Shown: piece by piece, positions 13,001 to 25,468 of the stretch
How the letters are laid out: each line of letters opens with the position of its first letter
Position numbering within the stretch: position 1 is the stretch's first letter
Assembly (NCBI RefSeq): GCF_910592395.1
Contig: NC_088316.1
Coordinates: 18,538,001-18,602,000, forward strand
From: Lineus longissimus
Lineage: Eukaryota; Nemertea; Pilidiophora; Heteronemertea; Lineidae
Reading direction: 5' to 3'
DNA: 64,000 nucleotides
Notes under the pieces: generated by a model
Told to the model about the DNA's origin: nothing
Seen by the model: the letters and a program-made list of their open reading frames with translations, nothing else
The model's database searches: none
Program-made: the position numbers and the translations under genes

Positions 13001-14951
13001 TCATCAACTTAAAAAACTGCAACCGCTGGCAGAGTTGTCTCCATTTCCTGTTCGGCGTAGGGGACCATTTCCCCTACGCCGATCTGATAAGTCACTTTGG
13101 GGCGCTTTCACTTCCACATTCTTTGAAGCTGATGATCCGATGCTGGTGAAGCGAGTAACTTGATACAATAGGGCTTCAGCGCTCTATTGCTGGTTCCTTG
13201 TGGCGGGTGTAGCCTACTTACGTATAGATGTCCCGTATTTCGTCCAAGGAAAGGGAATTCGAAGTCGTCACGGCTCGCGATTTCGATGCCGTAGTCTTTT
13301 CGTTTTGGGATGAGTTCGTCTCCTTCTGCTGTTCCGAACGGGTACAGGTTGGCTCCATCTGAAGGAAAGCCCAAATGCTGTCATGGACTGGTCAGTTATC
13401 ACTCGAGCAAAAGGGGTAGGGCGCATTTGTAAACCTCAGGTCCATTTTGCCCCGTGCTTATACTATAGGTGCAGGTGTCTCATTCACTTTAAGGGGTAGA
13501 AGATTTGAATTCCATCGAATCTGTTTGCTTTGTGCATGTGGTTAATGATCATAAGGACACCAGTCAATTCAAAAGCTGATGAACAAGATTCAACACTAGG
13601 AATAACTATATTACTGTTTTGTTTTGATAATCATATCATAGTGATAACAAGGCAGCGGAAATTGTTGAAATTGCTGATGATTGTATACTGTAAGCTGATA
13701 GATAGCCTTTATTTATACGAATTGGCCTTAATTGTAGATAAGACGTTTGTTACTACCACTCTTAATAACAGTCGCGGGATGTCAATGAAATTAAACGAAT
13801 TCCGCAGCGTCTCGATAAGGATCCAAATACTTATGGGTGATCCGAAACTCGGCCAGTTCTGTGAAGCTGGCAGTAATCCGACCTTTAATGTACATAGTGG
13901 ACGACTCCATGTACATGTATATACATTCATAGGTCGCTATGAGTTATCAGCCGGAGAGGGGTTGCTGTATCAGTGGATGCATCTGCTTTAAACTTAACCT
14001 AAACAATGACTGATTACATTCTTAACCGAGAAAGCGATGGTTAGTGACAAAGCAATACAGTCATATACATTCTTACAACCGTAAGGCCACCCCGGTAGGC
14101 CTATGAGACTGTGGACTGTTTTAAAGATATACATGTACTTTGAAATGTCAAGTTAGGTCGCGTATCCTGTTAGTACTTTGAACGACGGTCTCTCTCGTTT
14201 TTGAAGTGCGGGGTTTCAATGGAATGGTATCTCCTTCTGAATACACACGCGACCTGCATGGCTAGTGACCACAATCACAATGCAACTAGAGGGTCATCAC
14301 TCCTAATCGCTTTGCTACAGTTTCAATATTGAATACATGTACAGTCGGTATCGCCGTTACGGTTAACAAGAGCTGTTCTATGAAGACTTCTTGACAATCA
14401 GTGCAGGGGACTTCAAGGGACTGCTTGCAAACCATCACTCAAAAGTACAAAAGCCAATAAAATAATATCCTGCACTTATTTCACTGAACACCCTCCAGCG
14501 TTAAAAACATCGAAAAGATATTCCTTTGATCGGGTTGATGGACAGTGGGCACCACGTTTGGGTGTATTCCCTATTTCAAGGCAAGTCTTCTAGGAAACGT
14601 CGGCGCTACCCGATGTCGCAAATCTTAGAAATCTCATACCGCTTCTATCATGGAAAGTTAATGATATTGTAAGTTATTTTGAACAAAGTCGGCACTTTCA
14701 TGACAAATAAACGAATATATTCACACTAAGATGATAACAAAATAAAATAAGATTTCGAAAATTGACCACACCGAGATTCGAACCGGTGACGCTGGTACAT
14801 GAAGTAAGCCATTGTTCGATCAGCACGATCCTACATGTGGACCTCCCGGCCCTTTTTAGTCCCCACTAAACATTCATTGAAAGCAAAACTTACAGGTTAT
14901 TTGACTAATCCCTCCAAGCAAAGCCAGAGCCAGGGCAAGCATGACTCCCAT
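1009..14951 (-). CDS. Mesh/SUSD2-like junction protein (NIDO-IPT-AMOP-VWD-sushi-TM), complete, 19 exons
   Basis: Exons, in transcript order: 14951-14894, 13358-13222, 12701-12495, 12298-12149, 11823-11683, 10613-10190, 9864-9701, 9430-9270, 8981-8730, 8524-8217, 7994-7845, 7744-7577, 7443-7301, 7078-6955, 6856-6599, 6378-6193, 4595-4472, 2088-1814, 1418-1009. They total 3,840 nt (1,279 residues) with consistent phases. Seen: signal peptide MGVMLALALALLGGISQ; NIDO about 20-240 (YGANLYPFG, IANNGYIAF, NTFQAIL); IPT/TIG-like fold about 285-370; AMOP about 480-665 (CPCNVKQVEADFGRW, NQCCYGKDG, RPTRDCKGYVPPR); VWD about 668-865 (YGDPHLMRFDG, GLLGTWDDD); sushi about 949-1010; glycine run then one membrane span near 1027-1042; charged, serine-rich tail of about 230 residues. 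This order is that of Drosophila Mesh, a septate-junction membrane protein; vertebrate SUSD2 is a relative. A role in epithelial cell contacts is inferred from family. Which invertebrate paralogue it is cannot be decided here. Confidence 0.92.
4416..4439. repeat. ATG trinucleotide microsatellite
   Basis: About eight tandem ATG/TGA units in the intron between exons 17 and 18 of the mesh-like gene, about 33 bases past the exon 17 donor in transcript order. Confidence 0.9.
10655..11510. mobile_element. Foldback transposon with 15-bp tandem repeats in its inverted arms
   Basis: Two long inverted arms surround an AT-rich centre near 11,060-11,150. The outer part of each arm is an array of a 15-bp unit, GGGGACGAATTWTCC: about 10,655-10,905 in one orientation and about 11,300-11,510 in the other. 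The inner parts are unique sequence repeated in inverted orientation (for example AAAGTTGAAAGTTTCTGAC near 10,907-10,926 against its complement near 11,272-11,290, and CTAGCTAGTTACCTAC on both sides). No open frame with transposase features is present, so this is a non-autonomous element. It sits wholly inside intron 5 of the mesh-like gene. Foldback elements with short tandem repeats in the outer arm are known, including the TU elements of sea urchins; assignment to that class is by structure only. Confidence 0.9.
12959..12993. repeat. Short perfect inverted repeat (12-bp stem)
   Basis: TTTCATGTAGAC at 12959-12970 is matched by its exact complement at 12982-12993, with an 11-base loop. It lies in intron 2 of the mesh-like gene. 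No function can be assigned. Confidence 0.8.
13053..13081. repeat. Short perfect inverted repeat (11-bp GC-rich stem)
   Basis: CGGCGTAGGGG at 13053-13063 pairs with CCCCTACGCCG at 13071-13081 across a seven-base loop. It lies in intron 2 of the mesh-like gene, 60 bases from the preceding hairpin. It may be a remnant of a small mobile element. Confidence 0.8.
14765..14852 (-). repeat. tRNA-like fragment, probably SINE-derived
   Basis: On the minus strand a B-box-like motif (GGTTCGAATCT) follows about 60 bases of tRNA-like spacing. The T-arm does not form a proper five-base-pair stem around TTCGAAT, and no matching acceptor stem is seen, so a functional tRNA gene is unlikely. It lies in intron 1 of the mesh-like gene. 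Confidence 0.4.
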
Positions 14952-17437
14952 CCTTTCCGTTGGACCGCCTACTTGTGAAACAGATCCCCGGGAGTGACCT
15001 CAGATATTTTTCAGAGCAGCTGCTACGCGCGGGGTGCGGGAGCTATGGAAGAGTGGTGACACCCGCCGGCGGCTGTGGCATCTGCTGGCAAAATACTATG
15101 GTCATCTGTATATACTTATGTGTATCGCCCGCAGATAAGGCAATGCGTTATTGGCATTTTCAATACTTATATGGTGTGATTTGATAGAAAAAAATATAAC
15201 GCGATAAGGGCCGACATGTTACATGACTGTATTTGTTTCTTGCGACATCCTCAATTATATACATGTATAGGCCCTATCCTTTGCTCGGGCGCGATATTCG
15301 ATACTCGTAAATCTATTTGAAGGGGTTTTAAGACCTCATTAAAGTACCATTTCCTCATCAGCTTTTAAGTTAAACTAACTTCAGAAAATTTCAACTAATG
15401 TAATAGTACTTATCAAAATATGCACTATAAAACAGTCAAACTATTTGAGGCAAGTACAATCATTTCGAAGTAAACCTTATACCAGGCTAGCCTTCACTAT
15501 TTGATCAGAATATCATATAACTGGAGACATTGAATGCGCCTCGACAACAACGAGTGAAGGAGGTTTCGAAGATGCGATAACAGTTTAAGGAGGTGTTCCA
15601 AATACTAAGTGTCAGTTTTGAGGAGACAATCATCTAAACTTTTTTATCAGCTATTGTTGTCAGATAATATCATATTCATAAGTAGGCCCGGACTACGGGG
15701 TACCAGCCCAAACTACACTCGACACGTCCTCCTTGACCAATAACGCCAGGACTGCACGTGATTTGGCCCGCCGATAATATTTGAATAGCCTAATGTTCTA
15801 CGGAAATTTCTTCAAAACACTTGATTAACTTGAAGACTGTGATATATCTCTAGCCGAGTGGAGAGTTCGTTAATAGATTGAAAAATAAATATCAATATGA
15901 TACCCCTCAAAAAACTGCCGAAGTCAGAATCGCTTCGAGGCATTAACGGAGTCAGTTGCTTCATCCTGAAGTTGGTGTTAGTGTTATCGTTGAAGCCTTC
16001 AGGGAACTAACAAGCAGCTGGGGGGAGGGGGAGGGGGTATCATGGCCGTAAAAGTGACGTAGATCTATACGTCGGATGCGTTAAAACTCATTTAACAGCA
16101 AGTTTTTAGAAAAGATGGAAAATGAAATTGCTTGGTTAAAATCGGTACTCAAGTTCAGAATATTTCTCTTTGAGTAGGTAATATAATTTTGTCTGTTTGC
16201 CTAATTGTGATAATGGGTCATTCTCCTTATATTTACTTCCTTCAGACGTTTCTAAGTCATGACGAAGACAAAGCCCCTGGATCAGGGCAAAGTCCCCATT
16301 TGGGGCATTCTTCTGGCATGGCGGACTAGACGTCAATCACGCACTTGGAGAGTTCAATGCCGAGGGCATTATTCCAATTGTTTTACTTATTAGGTTGTGT
16401 TCAGTTGCATTATTCAATCGATTATTGATATTTACACTGACCTGTCAACAGATCAATGCCCTTCAACCCGACGGCTTGCTATCATACAAAGTGTTCCAGA
16501 AAAGGAACGACGCCGCACACCCACGCTGGCTGCTTCGTTTGCCGTGCGTTCGGTGCACTGGATTACGAATAGGATGCCCATACACGTCGTTCCTTTTTTT
16601 CATTTACTCGACATTGTTGATTTGACCACGGCCGACTGAAGACCTGCCTCCATCTTAAGGCTTGCTATCCGATAGGATGGCTCATAAAAAAGAACAAAAC
16701 TCTTTTAAAAATACATTTTGATGCAAAAAGCATCGGGGCCGGATTTTTTAGTTGTTGATAGTTATCTGAGTTCTTGACAGCCGCAAAGGGTTTCAGAGAA
16801 CAGTGGGAGGAGCAAGTAATTCCGTCTACTGTATTAGATCGATAAATATGTGTACATCTCATGATGTGACCCGTACCCAAATCTGCCATGTTATTGCGAT
16901 CACCGTTTGAAGGAGAATGTGTCATAATCACGTGCTTCATGCGATAAAATGCAAAGTAGGGCGCGGAGTTTCATTTTGAAGGAGGTATATTTGGTTTGGA
17001 CCGGTTTGATGTCATCATCTCCTACACTCTAAGGAGAAACGTCAAAGATTGCATTCTTCTGCAAGAAGGTAGGACAGTACAAGTAGGTAATCAGAGGTCA
17101 CTGATCTTAAAACATCCGATTGGCTAACCTGTTGTCTCGTTTACCTCGCGCCCAGGTCAATAGGTCATCAGTAGGAACATTTTGCTGTAGATTTTGTTGC
17201 ATATATGATAGATTGATTTTTGAGAGCCGAGGTTCGTGATCAAAGGTTGACATCCTCCTTGAAGGCTCATGATGATTGCCAGCAATTCTGTGTCTCGGGG
17301 TTATTGCCTGATAGCGATAAGGTATAAAACCAAAGACACCTTGTCATCGGCGTTGTAGTTAGCCTTTGGCAGTTCAGACTCGAAGATCATCGAAGGAACT
17401 CTCTACCTGTTTCCTGACGCGAAACATTACACTAAAG
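14952..17437. other. Divergent intergenic region between mesh-like and MATE genes
   Basis: This 2.5-kb stretch separates the start codons of two divergent genes and holds no supported gene. The promoter of the exporter lies at its right end (TATA box at 17,323). A G-rich tract (mostly runs of five or six G) lies near 16,020-16,037. Both 5' UTRs must lie here, but no splice structure upstream of the start codons is visible. Confidence 0.6.
17323..17328 (+). promoter_or_regulatory. TATA box of the MATE gene
   Basis: TATAAA in the context GGTATAAAAC lies 115 bases upstream of the inferred start codon at 17,438. It would place transcription start near 17,350, giving a 5' UTR of about 90 bases. 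Assignment is by motif and position only. Confidence 0.6.
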
Positions 17438-20400
17438 ATGGTAAGTGCATTGCTAAATTATGTTTATTATTCATTCGAATTACTAGTATCCTTGTGATTA
17501 TCATCATCAGCAACATTATCATCATTATCTTCAACAACAACAACAACATCAATATCATCAGCATCAAAAACCCTATACAAACGAACATGACCAACTGTAC
17601 GAACAGATGGCGGAATTGCAGAGGACAACTGAGTTCATGATCCGGAGAAGATGGACTGTAAGGAGTAGACGCAAAGAAGAACAAGAAGAAAAATTGTATG
17701 CATGTAGTTTTAAGGAAGTCTAATCAAGTTTCGCATGAAACAAAAAGATTCCTGGATTTAGTCATTAGCCGAATACAAGCAGTTCTCTGACAGTGATACA
17801 TAATGTTACACTTCCGCTATTCCAGGATTCTTCAAAGCCAAAGATTCAGTCTGGTGGGAAGACGCTCGTGGCTAGCTCCAACTCCAGCTTGGACAGCAGC
17901 AGCTCTGGCGGTAGTTATGGTGCCATCAAGCCTGATATCATCATTGGTGAGTTGATTCTATCACCGGACTAAAATTTTCCAACATTTCTTTCGATTAGAC
18001 CTAACGCGGGCTCTGGTCAGTGAGACTTCTGAGTCGGGCGGTCACAAAGTTTCCGTTTAGCCATATGTTCGTTTAAATATTTTTCAAGTAACAATCGGAG
18101 ATATGGGCGAATCTATTTACAAATCAAACACTACCAGTGACATACTGGTAGTAGACGGGTAAAGTCTGATTTTACCTAAACTTGGTTAATGAAAACTATA
18201 TCATTTTCAGATACAAGTGTGCACGTTTCAACCAAGAAACGAAATGGCCGTCTTCCTACTTGGTTTAAGGACGAGTTGAAACAACTTCTCTACTTGGCTT
18301 GGTATCTGGTAAGTACTGGAGATGCATAATGTATACACCAGACAGACTGTAGACGTCCTTTGAGCTGCCGAATATCACCGATTTCAACATGCATTACTCA
18401 TATTTGTAATCACATTTTCAAAGAAACCTCTTGACTCAAGATGATTAGAATACCTGATGGAAGGTGTTTTTGAAAAAGTACAAAACTCAAGTGAGCCCTT
18501 TATACTTGTGATTTCATGACAGATTGCAGGTATAAATTTCTTCTTTCGCCGTTTCAGTCTGTGATCAACCTGTTCTCCAACATCATGGGGACCATCAGTG
18601 TTATGTTCTGTGGACATCTAGGGACTGTTGAGTTGGATGGCGTCTCCATGGCTTGCAGCGTTAGTAAAATAATTCTTTGGGGTCATCCCTCATTGCCCGG
18701 TCGGTTCTAAAATAGATACTTTTTAAAGAATCTGCGCTTGTCTGTGGAAAACAGCAGGTCGGTTGCGCGGGCTTGGATCTGTTATCTTTGCACCTAAACG
18801 AAGACAATACGACTGCTAAAGTCACGTGGCTGTGACTGAATCAAACTTACCGAGAACGTATATAGAATGCCCACTTTCATGCTGATTGATTGCTCAATAG
18901 TTCAAAATATGCCCATTGGTCATACTTCATCTTATTTTCTAGTTGCTGAATGTGTTGGGAATCTGCATCGCAAATGGCCTCTGCACCGCTTGTGACACCC
19001 TGTTTTCTCAGTCGTTTGGTAGGAAGAACAAGAAACAGATAGGAATTTATCTTCAAAGAGGTAAGGATATTCAAATTGAAATAGTTGTCGATAACTTTCC
19101 TTACTAGTTAATTATTCTGGAACACCGTGGTTACGCGCGATGTAGCTGGTTACAGTGTAATGAAGTACTGTGCCTCGTTCTGGAGGCAGCGGTTATTGTT
19201 TGACATCCATAAGTGATTTAAACAGCGAATAAAAATATCTAACTTTTTATCTCTTTACCAGGTCTTATCATCATCACGTTATTCGTCCTTCCCTGCTGGG
19301 GACTGCATCTGAATGCGGAGGCCATACTTCTCGCGCTTGGGCAACATCCTGGTGTAGCACAGATTGCAGGCCGTTACCTTCTGCTGTTGATGCCTGGCAC
19401 CCTGGTAAGAATCGTTCTTATTTTCTTTTCATTTACCACAACATGTATACTTACTAATATTTTCGTTGTTTTTTTCACCATAACCCTGTACATTTTCTAT
19501 TGGCCACCTCTAAAATGAAAAGCCTCGTTTCAGGTTCTGCTTTGTTGACGATGAATGAGATTGCCGCTAGGAGTCACTACGTGTAAGAAAAAATAGGGTC
19601 TCGTTGTGGTTCCGTACCGATTTGGGAAGGGGTGAAATTAAATATTCTCTTCATCTGATTAGATCATTAGAATCACAAAGACTTTGATATCAGCAATTGC
19701 AGTGATGGTACATATAGAAATATTCGAAGAACTTATACATTATATAGGCCTAGTTATGATAAAAAGTAACTGTCCCACAGTTGCAATGGTTTGTTCCCGT
19801 AGCAGCCTACTGTTGCACACTCTGACGCAAGCTTACGCTCCTCGTATGATACAACATGTTGATCAAAACACTCATCGATTTCCTTTAGCAGCCGTTAGTA
19901 AAATTTCATGTCTCGAAAGCTCCTAATCCTGCTTCTGTCCTCAGACTAAAAATACATGGGCGTGGCTTGGTAAGTAGCTACTGCCCATCAATTCGGCTCG
20001 CTTTCAAAAAACTGATTAATACTGGTACATGTAAGCGCAATTTTGTTTTCCATCTTGAAGTCCATATAATATTGAATGCTTTAACTGTATTCTTCAATGC
20101 GCTCTTTTTTTCTTCCTGCAGGCTTTATTCATTCTGCGGGTGCTCACGACGTATCTACGGAGCCAGGTAAGTAGTTTATGTTTTAACTACCTTAGCTGCA
20201 TTCGCCAGGGAAGAATTGCTTCCATTTAAGTTTCTTGCCGCAGGAGTACCGGTAGCCAAAAAACCGTTAAATCCGCATTTAACTGATTGACATCTCACTC
20301 ATGTCCCGACTTCTTGTCCAATCAGTGACAATTACATTGCCTATGTTGATGTCTCCTCCTTCTCCTTACATGTTCCCACCGCTTACTTTATTCTACCAAA

Positions 20401-21727
20401 TCAAATTGTTAATTTTCCAGAATACCCTCTGGTCCGTTTCCTTGGTTTCAAACTGTCTGTTGTATATGCTAGTCTTCTTCCGTCTCCTTCTCCTTACAAA
20501 CTCTCCTCCCATTCCTCCTTTTTACCAATCAAATGGGTCTCCTTTAAGACCATATGCCCTCACGGTTCAAAGCAATTTCGAGGGTTTTTTCTCCTACTCT
20601 TAACATATTCCCTTCACCAATCAGACGGATATCATTCCGGATTATTAATGTTGCATGTGTTTTGTCTCCTCAATCCCCTTATGATATATGCCTTTCCACG
20701 TTATTACAATCTAACAATCAAATTGATGTCATTCCAGAATATTCTCTGGCCCACGATGCTGGTGGGTGTCATTGGTACTGTCGTCAACGTTATAATGCAT
20801 GTCCTGCTGATAAACGTCTTAGAGATGGGAACAGAGTAAGTGAAGAAATGCTACATGTATTTTCAAATCGATGTGGTTTATACTATCAAAAGAAGGGGTT
20901 AAAGACCATATCAAACGAGAGATGCTCTAGACAGTTGTATGACATGGTAAACGTCTTTGTCGTATGATTTGCTGGGTGGTAGTAACACCAGCCCTATATC
21001 CCTTGCGAACCTGAATGTTGTCTATTGCGTATTTATAGCTTCTTCGTTTGGTCATGTGGCTTGTGACATAATTACGACAGTCGGCTTGTCATAAGGCTTA
21101 CTGGCACAACCTCAATGCTCTCATTTGATTTTCAGTGGATCTGCCATTGCCCAGGCCACCGCTTTCGTGATGATGCTGGTCGTGCTTCTCGTTTACATAC
21201 TTGGATCAGGGATGTACAAGGATTCCTGGGACGGTAAGCTCAACTTTCTTAAAGATAGTATCGATTTGCAGCTCTTAAGATTGTACCTTTAGGTCTGATT
21301 CCCGCTTTTGTTGCCGCCATGAACGCATATTAAAGCACGATGGCTTCGGATTTATAAATGTTTTCTTCATTTTCACAGGTTGGTCAGTGAAGGCTTTCTA
21401 CGACTGGGGCCAGTTCCTGTACATTGGCGTAGCCGGGATGATGATGTTGTTCCTGAGCGTGTTTGGTATGGAGATTGGTAGCTTTCTGGCCGGCATCTTG
21501 AGTGAAGTCGAACTTGGCGCGCAATCCATCCTCTTTAACACTGAGGTCATCATATTCACGGTAGGTAAAACCCTAGAGAAATCTATCTAAAACCGGGACA
21601 ATCACAGACGAATTCGATGGCATTAGGCTAAGCCGATCGGGGGTGCTCCTCCTCCCCCTCCCAAGACTCACAAGAAGCTTGAAGCTGACCAAGAAAATAT
21701 CTTATTACGAAATAAGAAAACGACCCA

Positions 21728-21761
<34 letters not shown>

Positions 21762-24013
21762 GCACATACCTAATCAATGAATCGGCATCATTCTAATCCT
21801 TTCACTCGTCTTTTCAGATTCCTTTTGGTTTTGGCATTGCTTGTAACATCCGTGTTGGTCAGTTGCTCGGAGCCTCTGACGCCAAAGGAGCAAAGCAGGC
21901 CGCTATTATTGGACTCGGAATCGCCGGTACGTTATTCATAAGGCCATATAATCTGATACGTCAGAACCTTTAGTTTGACAAGACGTTTCAGTTTACACAT
22001 ATTGAAATCAATATCCTTAATACAGAGCTTATCCATATGGTTCATGTGTGGTTCTCATCACATTGCTAAAGAGATACCTTTTCCATTACAGTTACTACTG
22101 TTGTGTCCATCGGTGTACTTGGGACTATCTTGAGATACGAACTTCCCAGGATATTTTCTAGTGAAAGGTTAGTACATGTACTTCATGACAGAAATTTTAT
22201 AAGGTGCAATGAACTAATATATTTGAATTTGCCAAAAAAAGATATCAGTGCCAGTACTCTACACCCTACACTTTTTTGAGCACACATTTTTCAGTTTGAT
22301 TGACTTCAGAAGTTAAATTAGACGTTCTCAATTCTTCTATTTCTCTCCGAGTCTGACTACGTAACTAATCTCTCCATCCTCCTTTCCAGTGACGTGATCA
22401 ACCTTACTGCCGAGGTTTTCCCTCTTCTCTTCTTGGCTTACGCCTTGGACGGCATCGACGTAAGTTGGATAAGATATGTTTCTTCCCTCAGGTGGATGAC
22501 AAATTCATTACATTGTTTAGCAAACGTGGAATAATAACAAACAGGAAGTTAAATGGCTATGACCGCGTTGATGACGTTGTCTTGTTTGATAAAGGGGTGC
22601 TCGGGAGTGATATTTGATGTTTTTCTCACCACGGCTAGATATGAAACCGATTTTTGGCGGCGTAACAAAGATCATACACAATTTCTTTCTTTTGGCTTAG
22701 GTATGTTTCCTTGGTATCCTCCGCGGCTGCAACAGAGAAACCATTGCCACTGTCATCACATTCATTGCCTACTACGCTATAGGAGTACCTCTCGCCATTG
22801 TCCTGTTGTTTGTTGTCAGCGTTGGGCTGTCCGGCTTCTGGTACGGGATTGTTGCTGGCCTGACCGTAGGGACTATCAGTCTCGCCGTGGTCCTTGCCAA
22901 GACAGACTGGGAGAAGCAAATGAATGAGGTAGGTTAAAGCATTTGTGTAATTTTGAAAATTTTATCAACTGTTCGTGTATCCGTTGAACCAGCAATGTGT
23001 ATGTATGACAGTGATGATTTAGTGCTTAAGTAAGTCCCGATGACCATCTGTATCCACGTTATGAATTTTCAAGAACGGGCAAGAGCAAGCCGAGGGAAAT
23101 CTAACCCGTGACCATTTTCCAGGGAACCATAGTACAGTACATGTAAAAAGTTGTTTTCTTTCGAAGAGAGAGCAGGATATCTGAACAAGAACCCAAACCC
23201 AAAATGTCATTTGTGCGTGTCAGTCTCGGTTGCTTCCAAGTCACCCATTTGATGTAACAGTGTCAGCTTTGCAAAAAATATTAAACATATACTTGTATTC
23301 TAGGCACTGGAAAGAGCCGGGGCTTCAAAGCCATTAAAGGAAAGTGACATCGAATCACAGACTGTGAAGAAATCGCATTTACCAGATCTCATGGCTGCCA
23401 ACGATGACTGCCCATCAGAACTAGAGGATGACGAAAAGAAAGGTAAGGCTCAAAGGAAAAGGGATAAACCATCACCTTTTCTTTCCATCGGTCTGGGGGA
23501 ATGCATGAGAACAGTTGTCGCTAAAAGATCCTTTGGCAATTCGCTACTTTCCTCAGGCAGAAATTACTTGGTACTGGGCGACAGGCATTGAACAATCACG
23601 AAATGCACCAGAGTAACAGAAGTATCCTTCTTCTTTCAGTCTTGCTAAGCTACAGAAAAGTCGCCGACGTGAAGACTCAGAAGCGCTTGATGAAGTTCCA
23701 GAAGATTCTCTGCAACCCTGTGGTAGTTCGAACTCAGATGCAGGTCCGCATGGACCCGGGAGAGCCAACCACACAGAAAAAGAAATCAGACATTTCAACG
23801 ACTTATCTCATTGTTACTCGCTGTACTTTCATCTTTCTCATGTTTCTCACTTTTATACTTGGTTTGTTTGGCGCAATTTTCTTCCAACCTATTTACGAAG
23901 GCAGCTCGACCTTCGACCTCTGCATCCCACGGAATTCAACCAATGGGACTGAGGTGCTTGCGTTCAATGGCACGGCATTTATTGCAAACACAACAATTCC
24001 TTTCTGTCCTTGA
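17438..24013 (+). CDS. MATE family (SLC47-type) multidrug and toxin extrusion transporter, complete, 16 exons
   Basis: Exons: 17438-17440 (the start codon alone), 17826-17946, 18211-18308, 18558-18659, 18943-19060, 19262-19404, 20122-20166, 20738-20835, 21136-21233, 21379-21560, 21818-21926, 22092-22167, 22390-22459, 22701-22928, 23304-23442, 23640-24013. They total 2,004 nt (667 residues) in consistent phase. Typical MATE segments are seen: HLGTVELDGVSMA in the first repeat, TACDTLFSQSFGRKNKKQIG, and FGMEIGSFLAGILSEVELGAQS opening the second six-helix half. Family members are polytopic membrane antiporters that export organic cations or metabolites in exchange for protons. The protein is longer than usual (vertebrate SLC47A is about 570) because of a serine-rich N terminus and a charged C-terminal region followed by an extra hydrophobic span near residues 599-625, matching the thirteenth helix known in animal MATEs. 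Substrate cannot be predicted. Confidence 0.95.
20330..20760 (+). repeat. Degenerate tandem duplications around exon 8 of the MATE gene
   Basis: The acceptor and start of exon 8 (CAATCAAATTGATGTCATTC at 20,716, then CAG and AATATTCTCTGGCC) recur in decayed form upstream: near 20,400-20,430 (ATCAAATTG, TTTTCCAG, AATACCCTCTGGTCC) and near 20,620-20,645 (CAATCAGACGGATATCATTC). The intervening CTCCTTCTCCTTAC and TTACCAATCAAAT motifs also repeat. The 20,400 copy keeps an intact AG acceptor and an open frame of some 40 codons. These look like partial exon duplications; use as alternative exons is not shown. Confidence 0.65.
21729..21759. repeat. CA dinucleotide microsatellite
   Basis: An uninterrupted run of about 15 CA units lies in intron 10 of the MATE gene. 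Confidence 0.95.
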
Positions 24014-25468
24014 GTTGAAATCAGCATTTACTCTATTGACTCAAGCTGTATCGTCTTGGTAGAAAAAGCACTCCTTCAACAGGATGATGGCCAAACACTA
24101 GGGACTTTTTGGTCCGTCTGCCACATCGAAAAGATGAAGTTAGGAGAGTAGCTTTTGTTGCAAAATGGGCCCTGAACAACTTTGCTCCAGCCCCGTGGCA
24201 GCAAACCCTTAATAGTGGTACAACTCTGATCAGATACAAGGTATCATTTCTTCAAATCCATTTAAATGAAAGTAATACAGTTATCTTGTATCTGCGCTTT
24301 CTAAAGTGGAGGGGATTTGAATATACGATGCTAAACTGTAACATCAATGTAAGGTCTACTACCAATACATTGGTGGTTGTAAACAATGAAGCGGGAGCGA
24401 AGAATTTAACAAACACGAAATCAATCTTAATCTCCGACATTTTGGCAATTACCATGATTAAGTTACATATAACGTGCTTTAATAGATTATCCCATTGAAG
24501 ACTTAAATCTTAATAAAAATAATAATGTTATGACTTACGCCCCAGAAATGGGCTCAGAGTGAGGAATAGCGAGGGAATTACGGGCCTGCTATTCAGCTCT
24601 CTATTGTAGTGGTGTTTTGCTTTGTCTTTCAAGACTTTTGTCTGACAAAAGACATTGATTGAGTGAAAACAGGTCGGAAACAAGCTCATAACATGTACAT
24701 GTAGGCCTTTGTATATTCACAAATGATGTTTAGAATGGACCTTTTTATTAGGTTTGTTGTATGTATTCTTGAACATACACGTATAGGTAAAATGTTACCT
24801 TAATATTGTAACATTGTACTAGGGTATCAATACTTAGGCGAACAATGCTTCTACTTAGCTTCTACTTATACTCTATATCATACTTTTTCGACATAATATG
24901 AGGAGTGTTATCATCAATAAATGGTTTATTTTCTAAAAGTGTGTTACTCATTTATTGATCGTCAAGAATTTGAAAAATACATTTTTTACAAAAATCACAT
25001 CATTGGCCAGGTATTGATCGACGCAATTCGAGTGGCCCAAAAAATCGGATAAGCAAACTTTAACCAGCTGTAGACAAGAAACACCAGGACCAATAGATGG
25101 AAAGAAAGACCCACTCTGCCACCATCGACAAGGCCCCGTTAGCTTCTGCGGCCGCATTTCGTTATATTTAAGATTTCGAAAGTGTTCCTTCCTTGAGATG
25201 TTATAGACCTGAGATTTGTATCGAGTGTGACAAATATCAAGATGCTTTTGCAATATATCCACAGAGCAGTGGGTGCACAAATTTGCAGTCCCTTAGCTTT
25301 GTATAGAATTCTATATTTTTGATTGTGTACACATTTTTTGTCAGTGCCCCACCCGATTACCTCTAATGCGGCATCACTACCCCAGACTGCATTTCATTTA
25401 ACACTGTTCTGTACGTTTCCGATTCCCAATTGAATTCCTCACTTCTCGTTCCGTCGTTGTTCCGGCTT
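24014..25468 (+). other. MATE 3' UTR and intergenic spacer
   Basis: This AT-rich region follows the stop codon of the exporter. A canonical AATAAA lies at 24916-24921, which would give a 3' UTR of about 900 bases. No gene is seen between it and the end of the convergent coiled-coil ORF at 25,469. Confidence 0.5.
24916..24921 (+). terminator. Polyadenylation signal of the MATE gene
   Basis: AATAAA followed within 35 bases by T- and GT-rich sequence. It is the clearest hexamer downstream of the 24,013 stop codon. Confidence 0.5.

Noticed and set aside
13530-13991. 153-codon plus-strand frame in mesh-like intron 1
   Set aside because: No domain, signal or splice support; it lies in a long AT-rich intron where such frames are expected.
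20301-20603. 100-codon plus-strand frame in MATE intron 7
   Set aside because: It spans the duplicated exon-8 pieces, but runs through pyrimidine-rich intron sequence and does not join the MATE frame as a whole; only the short exon-like part was noted.
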